Assembly (NCBI GenBank): GCA_947650285.1
Contig: CANTFL010000015.1
Span: 1-64,000 of the forward strand
Direction of reading: 5' to 3'
Source: Hyaloperonospora brassicae
Taxonomy: Eukaryota; Oomycota; Peronosporomycetes; Peronosporales; Peronosporaceae
Length of the DNA stretch: 64,000 nt
The position numbers and the translations under genes are program-made. Below the pieces are notes generated by a model that saw only the letters and a list, made by a program, of their open reading frames with translations, was not told the origin of the DNA and did no database searches. Positions 10,140-20,580 of this stretch are shown here, piece by piece (position 1 is the first letter of the stretch; each line of letters begins with the position of its first letter).

Positions 10140-11225
10140 AGTAGCAGTCACTCCGGTAACCTTGTTGCCGGATGACGGGATATAGCAGGTCGTAAGCGTA
10201 CCTAAATATACCTCACTTTCTCACTCATTCAACATCAGCGTCCGTGTCCTAAAAGAACCCCGCATCGTTTTCCTCTAATGCATCATCATGTATCCGAGTA
10301 GGTATTTCAACCTCTACGTCGTCGCTGTGGTTATCGAAAAGACTAAACAAACGGCAAAATGCCTTCGGAACTTGCGGACGGTATCTGCAACGACCACTCT
10401 TCACGATACTGGGATTGATGCGAACGTATCAAGCCGGAGCACTTGATAAACATGCTTGACTGTTTGCACGAGTGGAGCAGGATGAATTCGGGTACGCTTT
10501 GGAAGAGGCTCCAATCTCTCTTGGATATGACGAACGCCATCTCAAAAGTGTTGCAGATAAGCTTAGCGATACAGGACTCAGCGCAGGATGTACAAAAGTT
10601 GGCCGTCGTCTTCTACAGCTACGGTAAGTGGCTGCAGGAATGCGCCCCACTTCGTAGCGCTAGCGTCTCACTGGCAGACGAGGAGCGACAGAAATTGTGC
10701 GTGAGCTTCGGCTCAGCCCTTGCTACAGAATTGCGTCCAAGCAAACTCCTGAGATTGCACCATGATGACCCCACTACGTTAGTCACCACGTTGGGTAGCA
10801 GCAATCGCTTCGCATGCTATACGCGCAACGAACGTGGGTGCTGTCGATGGCGCCTTCTGACACTGATACCATGTGTGTGGAAAAGCAGACGACCGCCAGC
10901 ATTGACAAAGATAGTTGAAAAGGGCTAGAGTCGACAGCGTATGTCGCTTCGTATTGCAGTCGATGTGATCAAGTGACGTTTGCTGGATGACAACCACACA
11001 GAGGAATCTGAAAAGAAGCAGATCTGAGGTCCGTTCTGATGTCCAATAAGCGATCGGAAAGCAAAGTAACGCAGCGTCAACACTCATCCAGAAGAAAGTG
11101 ACGAAAGGCTTATTGTTTAGAGGTCTTCAAGCCACCTTGACGCACTCACGTCGATGCATACACCCGCGTCTTCGCTCAATATATCATAGCCACCACACAA
11201 GAGCGAACTCAACTTGCTACGGCGC
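10140..11225. other. No recognisable gene
   Basis: This stretch lies between the LINE relic and the cystinosin gene. An open stretch of 161 codons (10443-10928, plus) shows no motif I recognise and its composition is not clearly coding. The beginning may include the LINE 3' end, but no poly(A) tail or target duplication was found. Confidence 0.4.
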
Positions 11226-12230
11226 TCACTTGCTACTCATCGTCACTACCACGTCTTCTTCTTTTTTCGTTGGCGAAAGCGGTTTAGCTTCTTCACCGGG
11301 CTGCAAACGGTATTGATTCTCCGGGTACAACACATAGTGTTGCAAAAGAAACACCGTATCGATGAGAATGCTCACAAAGCCCAGTGCAAATTTAACAGGA
11401 TTGCCTGTTATCGCCGTCCAGTCCTCCGTCGCCACCACGTCGAGCACTAGTTGGCCCATGGAGAACAGGCCCCCTGCCACATCTAACAGCACGTTCCAGA
11501 TAGTCCATCCAACCGTCGACTTGCGCTGGTAGTTGAGTGCAACTTGTGGCAGGCACTTGAACATCGTTGTCATGAGCTTGATATAGCTCAGAAAGTAGAG
11601 TAGATTCATGACATTGATCACCGAGTCGTCATTGTTGCCGGTGACGGTGACGGCGACTGCGAGAGCGAAAACCGCGGCGGCTCCAAGTGCCCCTCCGGTC
11701 CACACGATCGTCGGTGTGCTGACTTTTTGTCCACCTCGTGGGTAGACGATACACTGAACAAGGGACACGGCAGTCAGCACGACCGCGTGGAGCGAGAAGA
11801 AGACGTCGTTGAGCTCAACTGCATTGCGGTGTCCGTCGTGCTGTTGCATGTACTGCAGCTGCACGCTCTTACTGCAGTAAAACGCGAGATTGAAGATGGA
11901 GTAACATGCAAAGCCCACCATGTTGAGCACCGTAAAGTCCAGCGAGAGGCCTACGACGGACTGTCTCTGGTAGTTTACAAACACCTGTGGGTAGAAGCTC
12001 ACGCTCCAGCAGAAAAAGTAGATCCAGCCCAAGATACTGGACACGCGGTTCCAGGGCTCGGGAATGTGCGCATTAGCGTCCAGAGCGAAACCAAAGAGCA
12101 GGCCGAGCACTAGAATGGCCGAAGAGACGACAACAGCGACATGGTGTGCGGATAGCTCCGAGCAGCTCATATGGCGAGATGCACAGAAAGAGAGTACAAC
12201 GTGTTGTGTGGTTGGCATTCTTGTGGTCAT
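11226..12230 (-). CDS. CTNS: Cystinosin-like lysosomal cystine transporter
   Basis: This is a proton-coupled cystine exporter of lysosome or vacuole membranes (PQ-loop family, seven transmembrane helices). The first PQ-loop, SFYPQVFVNYQRQSVVGLS, has Pro-Gln at residues 81-82; the second, KCLPQVALNYQRKSTVGW, at 228-229. Conserved acidic sites are the Asp of NDVFFSLHA (about 142), of NVLLDVAGG and of LIDTVFLLQHY. In animal cystinosin these positions are linked to proton coupling or substrate. I chose the ATG at 12230 (334 residues); the next ATG at 12170 (314 residues, MSCSELS) is equally possible. The longer open frame begins at a TTG. The long luminal N-terminus of animal cystinosins is missing, and no C-terminal tyrosine sorting motif is obvious. 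Single exon. Confidence 0.93.
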   Translation of the reverse strand: MTTRMPTTQHVVLSFCASRHMSCSELSAHHVAVVVSSAILVLGLLFGFALDANAHIPEPWNRVSSILGWIYFFCWSVSFYPQVFVNYQRQSVVGLSLDFTVLNMVGFACYSIFNLAFYCSKSVQLQYMQQHDGHRNAVELNDVFFSLHAVVLTAVSLVQCIVYPRGGQKVSTPTIVWTGGALGAAAVFALAVAVTVTGNNDDSVINVMNLLYFLSYIKLMTTMFKCLPQVALNYQRKSTVGWTIWNVLLDVAGGLFSMGQLVLDVVATEDWTAITGNPVKFALGFVSILIDTVFLLQHYVLYPENQYRLQPGEEAKPLSPTKKEEDVVVTMSSK

Positions 12231-13429
12231 GAGTTTTTTTGCTGCGTGTGACAAGTGTGACACCGATTGTACACAAATACGTGGCCGAATCAGATGATCC
12301 AAAGTCGTCGCGTCGTGTTTTGAACGCTGTCTGCGGAGGAGGAGAGTGTAGGTACACAATGAGGGACAGGAGGAGTGATTACGTCATGCAGTGACAACCG
12401 GTGAGCAAACGGTGAGTCGGTTGATGAAAAGGTATTCGCCGAAGGGGGTCGACCAAGAAGCCATTCGACGATGCGACGACGTGTCGCTCCGACTCGATTT
12501 CCCGTAGCAAAGTGGCGTGGATTCTTTGTGGACATTCACGGGACGCAGCCGCATCGCCCACTGTTCTCGAGTTGAAGCACGTCGTCCTGCATTACCGTTG
12601 CGTGTCGCACTAGCGGACGACGTCCCTTTGTTGCACGACCTGCCAACGCGGCCATCTTAGCCGATAAATTCAAGTGGCGATAGCAGCAGCAGCAGTAGCT
12701 CTGCTTTTGATCCCTCTCGGGCTTCATCTGCACGTAGTTGAGATCTTGTTGTGCAACTGATTGCCGGGCCACATGCAGTGAATGCACAGGTACGAGCGGT
12801 TGACAAAACACACCTCCAGCAACTGCCCACAAGCGTTTGGCTTGCGCCATCCGCGATTCCCATCCGACGTTCACAAAGGTTCAACGTTCTACACACTTTA
12901 CGTGCGGACTCGATACCACTTCCGTGGGCTCTCCTGCCGTCATGGACGAGCACCAGAGAGCCCGTCCCGCCGTTGTGCGCTGATCCCGTGCGCCAAAGGA
13001 TTGGTGGTATTCGGAGGCCTTCGGCGGCGAGAGGCCGAGCAGACGATGTGATGGTGAATTGACTACCGTGTCACATGAGTCAGAGATGCCGGCCGTCGTC
13101 TCCTCACTGGTCCACGTCAACCCTCTTTGCCCACTTGCTCGTGCGTCACCGAACGCCACCGAAGAACGGGTGGGCCTCCCAGCTTGACTCCCGCCTCAAT
13201 GTGCTCGTTTTTCCGACGAAAATAAACAAAACGCTCTTCGCCCATCGCTGTGTTCGACTCCTTCTCGCACGTTCGTCATCGGTGAACAAGTCGTCGGCGA
13301 CGGCGGCGGCGGCTCCATAGTACGCAACCCCCGACCTCAGTTCTCCTTTTGCGTGCTCGACGCGACGTGCAGACTGTCATTCGTTCGTGCAGCTGTACAC
13401 CACAGCCGATACAATCCGCTTCTGCGTCA
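12231..13429. other. Intergenic, no supported gene
   Basis: This is upstream sequence of the cystinosin gene (read leftwards) and of the small gene at 13430 (read rightwards). Open stretches on the minus strand (12536-12874 and 12881-13159) have no recognisable domain. A divergent promoter region is the simplest reading. Confidence 0.4.
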
Positions 13430-13864
13430 ATGGCTTTTCCCACTGACAAAGCGTGCCGACACCTCCTCGCCTCGCAGCGAAAGTCGAGCAAGCAGCGCCG
13501 AGCAGAGCAGCGGCAGCGCGTCAAGTGTTTCGTCCCTCGCTCCTACTTCCTCGTGATTCCTGGCACAAGTTCCCATCACCAGCAGGCGCAGAGCAAGAAG
13601 TATTTTGGTCAACCAGTCCAGCTGCCCGAGTGCGACGAAGACGACATACTGGGGCCGGATGAGGTCGTCATTAGCGACACGGACCTCCGTGCCATGCGCG
13701 ACTCGGTGGACAATATGCAGCAGCAACTGAGTCGCGGTCTGCGAGACATTGAAGAGATTCGTGCGCTGGTGAGGGAAGCGGCAGTCCGAGACAGCCTCGA
13801 GACGGACGCACGACGAGCAAACTCGGACGCAAGCAGCAGCAGCAGCAGTCGTAGCAGCCTATGA
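13430..13864 (+). CDS. Hypothetical protein, basic N-terminus and coiled coil
   Basis: This 144-residue ORF begins at the ATG of MAFPTDK. I do not recognise the family. The N-terminal 35 residues are basic and Gln/Arg-rich. The middle has a short acidic segment (PECDEDDILGPDEVV). Residues about 85-125 could form an amphipathic coiled coil (LRAMRDSVDNMQQQL and following). The tail is Ser-rich. Composition fits the GC-rich coding style of the neighbours, but there is no independent support, and an upstream exon is possible. Confidence 0.45.
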   Translation: MAFPTDKACRHLLASQRKSSKQRRAEQRQRVKCFVPRSYFLVIPGTSSHHQQAQSKKYFGQPVQLPECDEDDILGPDEVVISDTDLRAMRDSVDNMQQQLSRGLRDIEEIRALVREAAVRDSLETDARRANSDASSSSSSRSSL

Positions 13865-16030
13865 CCACAGACTTTCTCGAGTATCGTCGGATACTTTTTT
13901 CTAGCACCTGCCGTCGTCTACGCTCATTATTAACTTTCTTGTGGAATGAACACACACTTATGCGTAACCCAAACTTCTGTATCGCGCGAGTTACGATGTT
14001 GCGCTCTTTTGTAGTCGACATGCGCAGTGAAAGAAGCGAATGGCATTAGTGCACGGGTGTGTGCGTGTCAAAGGTCCGATGAAATAGTTTGTCACTCTGG
14101 CAGAGCGGAAACGCTTCGCCTGATGCTCGACTATCCAAACGCGTACGAGCTCTCGGAGAGAACTACAGAAGGGAAAGAGGGGCGGCCTGAGCACATTTCT
14201 TGCAAGCTGCGCGAGACAGTCCGTATCGTATTGGTGTGTGTGTGTCGTCTGTCTTGTGTTACAGGCGCTGCGTTTTCTACACGAACCATTGTCGAGTCGT
14301 TTTCGAGACAGTTCATCCGTGATCCTGCGCCCAGGGCGTTTCTGTCTGGATAGGCGAGCTGAAGTCAAACAGGCTGAACGTTCGTGCAGCATCTTGACGA
14401 GAATGCGATGGCCGAATTCTTCGAGACCGTTGCATCATCAAGTTACGATGCATTGCCTCGACAACAACGGAGTAACTGGCTTTGCCAACATCCGAAGAAG
14501 TCATCGGACGTCTACCTGCGAAAAACTGAAAAGCTGAAGATCAGAACTTACATATCGTCGGACACGTAAGCAAACCCGATGTACAGGTAAGACATAACAT
14601 CCACTGCAAACAGTGTCGTTTGCTGCTCTAGGACTCGTATTCGGACCGAATCGAGCAAGACCACCACAAGATGTTCAGTATGAGCAGTACTTACAAGTGG
14701 CAGCGTTTGTGTAGTAGTTTCTGACCGCGTTCTTCGTCAAGGACAATGTCACCTCTTCTTCCTCCCTTTCGTTGACCTACAAAACGCGTTTGACATTGGG
14801 TTCAGCCGTTGATGCGAAGTAAGTCTATCCGTCTAAAGCAAACGGCTCAGCAGAGTACATCGCAGCCCACACGATTGAGGTCGTATTCTTTCCTCTGATA
14901 CTGAACGACCGCGCATCGCGCTCCAGTCTGATTCAGCTTGTGAGAGCATTATGCAGCGCGTATGGATCGTTTTCACAAAGGTTGCGCTGCGGTGTCACTC
15001 CTTCTTGTGGGGTATGGACGCAAATCGTGAGCTGAGTCTGTGTTGGCGTTGACCCTCGTCAGCCAAACGTTCATGATCAGAGGCATGGCGCATCGTCAGT
15101 AACTCTGGTCCACTTTCGCAACACAAGTACACTACAATGGGTCACGGTGGAGACACTTACGCAACTAGGAGCCTAAGCTGATTGTGGGGAGTGCACGCAT
15201 ACGAAATGCCATATCGAGAGACGTTTTCGCTTCAAGATCTGAACTTTGCCAACAACTTGGCGTCTTGTCGTATCTGAAAGGAAGATACTACATCCGCGTA
15301 CTTGTGAACAGCGTGTGGATGCACGCAGTAGCTATTACGCCAGCAGTCGAAAACCGAGAAGATGTACGACATGTTTATTCTGCTGCTTACACATCTGCAC
15401 GTCTAGAGATTGAAGGAGCCAGAACGACAGGCGGAGTTGAGAAAACTCGGGCCTTACTTAGCGTATCGCTAGCGTACAGCGCAAAGCTTCGAGTCTCGGG
15501 TGTTCACACCTTACGGCAACAAAAACATGCGAAGAGTGCTACGCACGTAGCAACTTGTCTTTGATCGCCTTATGCAGCGACAAACGTTCTGCCAGGAACA
15601 CCCGATGCTTAGATGTGATCTGCGAGTCGCAGAGAAATTGTGCCGTTACGATATCAAGTTTTCCAGTCGCTCGATTGGAAGCTATCATCGTTTGCATGCC
15701 GGTAAGATTCACCAGGATGCAGCTTGACGTTGCAGTTGGAAAAGTCCGTGACAAAGTCCACACGCGTCATACGTGGCGTGTATGTTATGGGCCGAGTCAG
15801 TTTATCGGCACGGCAATTGCAGTGCCAAAGGGTAGCCGTACTGACTGCTACGATGGAAACGGTTTCCACAGCCCTTGAAAGGAACGCCCAGCCTCGTGAT
15901 CACGGTGACGCTGCGTACGGAGAACGGTCCAATACATTTATTTAATACGCTTTTGTTTGAGTGGACATGCATCTAGAGTACTTGGGGGTTTTCGGTTCGG
16001 AATGTGGCTGATCAAGGCGGTCTGTTGCAT
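13865..16030. other. No recognisable gene
   Basis: Only short open stretches occur. One reading near 14850 (SAEYIAAHTIEVV) faintly recalls the end of a Copia RNase H, but the surrounding sequence does not support it. The open stretch at 15184-15564 (plus, 126 codons) has no motif I can name. Confidence 0.35.
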
Positions 16031-18073
16031 CTACCTCTCGAGCACCCAGCTCGATTTGCACGCTTCCTCGCACGAGATTCGCTTGTTCGGGTCAGGATGG
16101 AGTAACGACGCCAGCAGGTATGCAGCCAATGGTGATAATGAAGACGGGAAGAACCACGTCGGAAATGCCACGGAACGACGTGGCTGGACGCCACTGCCCG
16201 CGCCACTTGATCCTGACTTACGCAGACTTGCATCAGACGAGAACGAACTGCTACCGCTCGTCGATGGCGGAGACGCTCCGACAGCTTGGTTCTGGTTCCA
16301 CAACATGCTAGAGCTGTTCAGCATAAGTCCCAGCATCGGCGCTGTCGGGTGGTAGCTCGAATGCGTGGGAGACATCTCTGGCTGCTGGTGCTGACGCTGC
16401 TGCTTCAAGCTGCTAGGGCCTCCAGCATGAAACAAATTGACGTCGAACAATAGTCTGCTCGTATGCGGGTCAACAGGTAGCGATCGCAGCCACTCGCCAA
16501 ACTTGAGATATCGTGGGCACGAAGCCAGATCTGGCCCAAAAGGTAAGGTGCCGACCAGCAGACCGTACAAGATGACGCCACTGCTCCACATGTCTGCTTT
16601 ACGTCCATCGTATCCATAGCGGGCGTTCTGCAAAACCTCAGGCGCCACGTAGTGAGGAGACCCCACAATCGAGTTCAGTCGTCGAAAGCGCGATGGTGAC
16701 ATACGGCTCGTGATTTCATTCTCGTCATTGTTGTTGTGATCGTCTGCACTCGTTCCGCTACTGACAGCAGCAATAAAATGGGCCGATAAGCCAAAGTCTG
16801 CGATCTTGAGCACATCCGAGTCGCTCAGTAACAAATTCTCGGGCTTGAGGTCTCGATGGACAATGCCAAGTTGGTGGCAATATCGCACTCCTGCCAGAAG
16901 TTGCTTGAAATACGTCCTCGCAACTTCCTGTTCCACACCCGCATCCCCTCGAATACGATCAAACAGTTCTCCACCATAGGCCAATTCCAGCACGAGAAAA
17001 ATAGTCGACTTGGACGGTTGCACGAATTCCAGCACATTGTACAACTGCAGCACGTTCTCATGTCCACCGCCAATCCGCTCACCAGTCACGCTGTTGCCCG
17101 TCAGTTTGTGCATGTGTGCAATCTCTCGGTAAATGGTCTTCCGAGCTTGCAGAAAGGCTCGATACTTGGCCGGAAGCGACGGAATGACGTAGACCACGTC
17201 GTTCACCACCACCACCTCGTCGTCATCGTCGTCAACGTCGCACCGACGTCCTCCCCCTCCCCCATCATGTTTCGTCTCTTCCTCCTCAATTCCTCGTTCT
17301 CCTCTTGCCCTCTCTCGTCGTCCTCCTCGTCCTCCTCGTCCTCCCCCTTCTTGAGCTTCTTGCTCTTCTTCTTCTTCTTCTTCAACTTGTTGCAATTGAC
17401 TCGAAGCCGTCGACGAAACTGCTGCAGCCGCAGCTGTTGTGCGAGAAAACTCCTGCACTGGCTCTTCGCACGACAGCACACTCGCCGTCCGTCTTCGGTC
17501 CGTCCGGCCCGTCTGTCGTCGCCGCCGCGGCTCACTCAGCTCGTCGTCGTGGTGGTCCAAGAGCCAGAGACTCACGCACATTTCCAGCGTCAGCTCCCGC
17601 AGACCATACGACATTGTCGTCGCTGCTGTCCCTGTCGCCGCCGCCACTGTCGTCGTTGCTGCTGTACCCGTTGCAGTACTCGCCGCAGCGTTCATTCCAA
17701 TCGCGTAGCACGCGAGCAGCTCTCGTCGGCGCGGCAGGCGCACCCAATAGACATTGTCCAGCGTCATGTTGCGCACGTTGCCCAGGATCGGGACGCCCTT
17801 CTTCACGACCTCTGCGCGTCGCAGCGTCGCGGGACTCGTGAGTTTGTAGCCCACGGGGTTGAGGATCTTGACGGCCACGGGGCGCTTCAGGCGCTGGTCG
17901 AGCGCCTCGTAGACGACGCCGGCGATGCCCCCGCCGAGGTAATTGCCCATGGCGAACGCGCTCACGCCCGGACACGACGACAGCGTGATGTGCTGCCCGT
18001 CGAACGTGGCCACGCGCTCGGGCGAGACGTCTGCCTCGCTCAGGGGCATGTACTTGGTCTTGAGCAGCGCCAT
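16031..18073 (-). CDS. CAMK/SNF1-like serine/threonine protein kinase with long insertions
   Basis: This 680-residue cytosolic protein kinase starts at the ATG of MALLKTKY; the open frame extends eight codons upstream but only to a GTG. Conserved parts: Gly-rich loop LGGGIAGVVYE (about 46-56), lysine K69 in VAVKIL, catalytic loop HRDLKPENLLL (Asp about 408), DFGLSA (about 426) and GSPHYVAPEVL (about 470-480). The sequence ends after the last helix (HPDPNKRISCEEA). All catalytic residues are present, so it should be active. It has two unusual insertions. One of about 215 residues, between the beta-3 lysine and helix C (about 75-290), is rich in Ala, Glu, Gly and Arg. One of about 90 residues follows GTLPFGPDL. 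There is no regulatory domain outside the kinase. Substrate and subfamily are uncertain. Confidence 0.92.
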   Translation of the reverse strand: MALLKTKYMPLSEADVSPERVATFDGQHITLSSCPGVSAFAMGNYLGGGIAGVVYEALDQRLKRPVAVKILNPVGYKLTSPATLRRAEVVKKGVPILGNVRNMTLDNVYWVRLPRRRELLACYAIGMNAAASTATGTAATTTVAAATGTAATTMSYGLRELTLEMCVSLWLLDHHDDELSEPRRRRQTGRTDRRRTASVLSCEEPVQEFSRTTAAAAAVSSTASSQLQQVEEEEEEEQEAQEGGGRGGRGGRRERARGERGIEEEETKHDGGGGGRRCDVDDDDDEVVVVNDVVYVIPSLPAKYRAFLQARKTIYREIAHMHKLTGNSVTGERIGGGHENVLQLYNVLEFVQPSKSTIFLVLELAYGGELFDRIRGDAGVEQEVARTYFKQLLAGVRYCHQLGIVHRDLKPENLLLSDSDVLKIADFGLSAHFIAAVSSGTSADDHNNNDENEITSRMSPSRFRRLNSIVGSPHYVAPEVLQNARYGYDGRKADMWSSGVILYGLLVGTLPFGPDLASCPRYLKFGEWLRSLPVDPHTSRLLFDVNLFHAGGPSSLKQQRQHQQPEMSPTHSSYHPTAPMLGLMLNSSSMLWNQNQAVGASPPSTSGSSSFSSDASLRKSGSSGAGSGVQPRRSVAFPTWFFPSSLSPLAAYLLASLLHPDPNKRISCEEACKSSWVLER

Positions 18074-18129
18074 CTGAGCACGTGAGCACGTGAGCACGTG
18101 AGCGGTTTTGCTCTTCTTCGTCGTGGCAA

Positions 18130-18130
<1 letters not shown>

Positions 18131-18214
<84 letters not shown>

Positions 18215-18270
18215 TGTTGTTGTTGTTGTTGTTGTTGTTGTAGTCTTCGTCGTCGTCGTAGTAGTAGTAC
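18131..18270. repeat. Long AGT/TGT trinucleotide repeat
   Basis: About 28 uninterrupted AGT units (18131-18214) pass into about nine TGT units, then mixed CGT and AGT units. The tract ends about 58 bp upstream of the kinase start codon, in its promoter or 5' leader (ACT/ACA on the kinase sense strand). Between tract and gene lies a threefold CACGTGAG direct repeat (18078-18103). A repeat this pure is probably length-variable. Confidence 0.95.
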
Positions 18271-20580
18271 TACGGCTCGCAGTACTATTTCAAACAGGCG
18301 GCTGATGCGTGTGGTTTGTTCCTACAGTGCGGTCGGTCGGTGGACACACAGACAGACACACGCACGCACTTGGGCGCAGAGTGTGTGGCGGAATGAAACG
18401 AAAAACACACGTGATCACCCACCCGCTCTGCACCGAGTCGAGGGCTGTCGGTGGGGTCTTTTCTCGATCCGTTGCCAGTGCGCGCGTGGGATAAATCGAA
18501 TGAACGGGTTCTGGGTCGTTCGGCGGCGACGGAGGGGTCGCGCGTCCACTGGACAGTTGTATGGTGCGCACAAGTACGCGGCGCACTTAAGGAGCGACCA
18601 GCTGGCGTTTGGGTGACTCGCGAGCGGTCTGGACGTTCCGAGAGAATGGTTCAGCGATTGCAAACGGGGCGTCGGTGTCGTTTTTGTGCGCCACACTGAC
18701 TCCCAAACGCTTTCGTTGGGGATGCGCAGTCACCGCACTGCAAAAGTGACCGACGGCCACTGCGAGTTTTCCAGTAAGTTCGAAATCGAATCGCAAGCTA
18801 CGGACGCGTTCGTCGCCGTACCGCGCGGTTTTTCTCTCGCGAGAAACGCATTGTGTCTGTTTTGTATTTTGATGATGCACTGAACGACGACGACGACAAT
18901 GACGCGCGCGGCTATCGCGTGTCGCTGCCGGAGTGGCGGGGCGGACGAGTTGCCGTAACGCGCATCTTGGGCCGAGTCCGTCTTCGGCTAAGGTCATTTG
19001 ATGATAGGCTCTCGAGCGTGCATTGGGCCGTACTGTAACAGAGTGCCAGTGCCCATTCTTCAACCGCAGTAACGAAGGCAGATCTCTCCACTGGATCATG
19101 TCGCAGCGAAGCGCTCGAACGATTAGGCAACCATACGGTCGATCATAGACCATACCTACGATCGCGGGGATGACTTAAGAAGCAGCAAGAGGCACAGCTT
19201 GACGTTACCCGGCGGAGTAGACACTGTAAAAGCTGATCGTGAGAAGACGAGTCGGACGTCCTGCCGGAGACAGGGAAAGCTGTGAACGGTTGAAGAACGC
19301 TGTGGAATCATTTCGGTAATGTAACCGGTTGAGCCCGTTACCTCATTCTGCCTCGAAATTGTACATCAGTCGAGGGCCTATTTTAGTAGAGCCGATCTAA
19401 CTTTAGACGTACACGATGTATGGAGTGCATATCAATGTTTCCGACGTGTTGGTCCCAATCTCGAGGCCTCAATACGTCAATCAATCCCTTCTGCTCTCCT
19501 CATTATCGACCACAGTAACCTACTTCACCGGATAGGAACTCTCTGCATGTTCGCATCATGGAGGGTGTCGACCAGTGATTGCAAACCTTCACGCATCAAA
19601 CGCCCAGTCGTTCCGACATCTTTGCGATTATGTGCAGCAAATTACAGGCAGAATTGAGGCTGCACGTCCGTACGTCGCAACAGCCTCCGAGACGGCCGTT
19701 CTAGTCACTGTCCGATGTATCTGATCAGGTTGAGGGGCAAAGGACCTTCGATCGTAACGAACAGGTACATGAAATGGACTGCTGACAGACAAGAGGGGGA
19801 ATATCTCGACGTGGGTTATAGAGCACTTCGAGCTTCTAAACGGGATTTAGATGATGGACACGGTCTGCAAGTGGTGGCGAGAATGCATTGCGATTGAAGA
19901 GGGCCACATACAGACGCTGATGTAGAGAGGTGGTCAACGTCTGTCCTAGACGAACTCGACTAGTCTACTACTTGACGCCGTCATCCACGCGGACAAGGAA
20001 AGGAAGGCCACGAGGTATGCATAGCCGTGCACACAGCACAGCTACTCTTCGCAGATTGAGCCAAATTGCAGCAGCAAACGTATATGACAAGTCAAGAGCA
20101 GTGGTTGTCTAGCAGCACGACGTGTAGGACAGTTCTTTCGAAAAGGTCGGGCAGCCACGTGGCGTCGATGCGAACGACTAAAATGATACATTTGATTTAG
20201 CCAAAGCTCTCGATGGCTTTCGACGTTTACGACAACAACGATGAGCTTACATATGCTTTCACAAACATCAGATTGTAGTCGAACAAGCGGGTAGCATATC
20301 ATGACGTCTAGATATCCCCCAGCATCTCAGTAACACATCAACCGTGAGCTTGTGCAGATCGCCGATTCCGATATTCGAAGTCTTTTCCGTAATCAATTCA
20401 CCTTTTCTAATTTGATGACATGCAACATGGTCTATTATTCTTGCTGTAAGTCTAGAACAATGAGATGGCATCCACATGTAGATCATTGCGCTCTCGATTA
20501 TGTTTTTCTCCACATCCACACATGTGGTATGCCATTTAGTGCAAATGATCGCCATCAAGCTTTGATAATCTATTTCTGAC
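18271..20580. other. No recognisable gene
   Basis: The GC content is moderate up to about 20.1 kb. The minus-strand open stretch 18587-19153 (188 codons) has the look of chance ORF in GC-rich DNA and no motif. A 22-bp near-palindrome at about 19319 (TGTAACC...CCCGTTAC) resembles the ends of the gypsy LTRs but has no LTR around it. Confidence 0.35.

Noticed and set aside
14781..15100. Copia-like RNase H relic
   Set aside because: Only a few residues (SAEYIAAHT) fit; flanking residues do not match in any frame and no LTR is nearby.
15184..15564. 126-codon ORF as a gene
   Set aside because: No domain, no supporting neighbour, and composition does not differ from surrounding non-coding sequence.
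16856..18085. 409-codon plus-strand ORF
   Set aside because: Antisense shadow of the kinase gene; contains Ser and Cys runs from the complement of the low-complexity insertion.
18098..18616. ORFs with long Ser or Val runs
   Set aside because: Produced by the AGT/TGT repeat, which reads open in several frames.
19319..19342. Isolated LTR end
   Set aside because: A near-palindrome similar to the gypsy LTR tip, but no further LTR similarity on either side, so probably chance.
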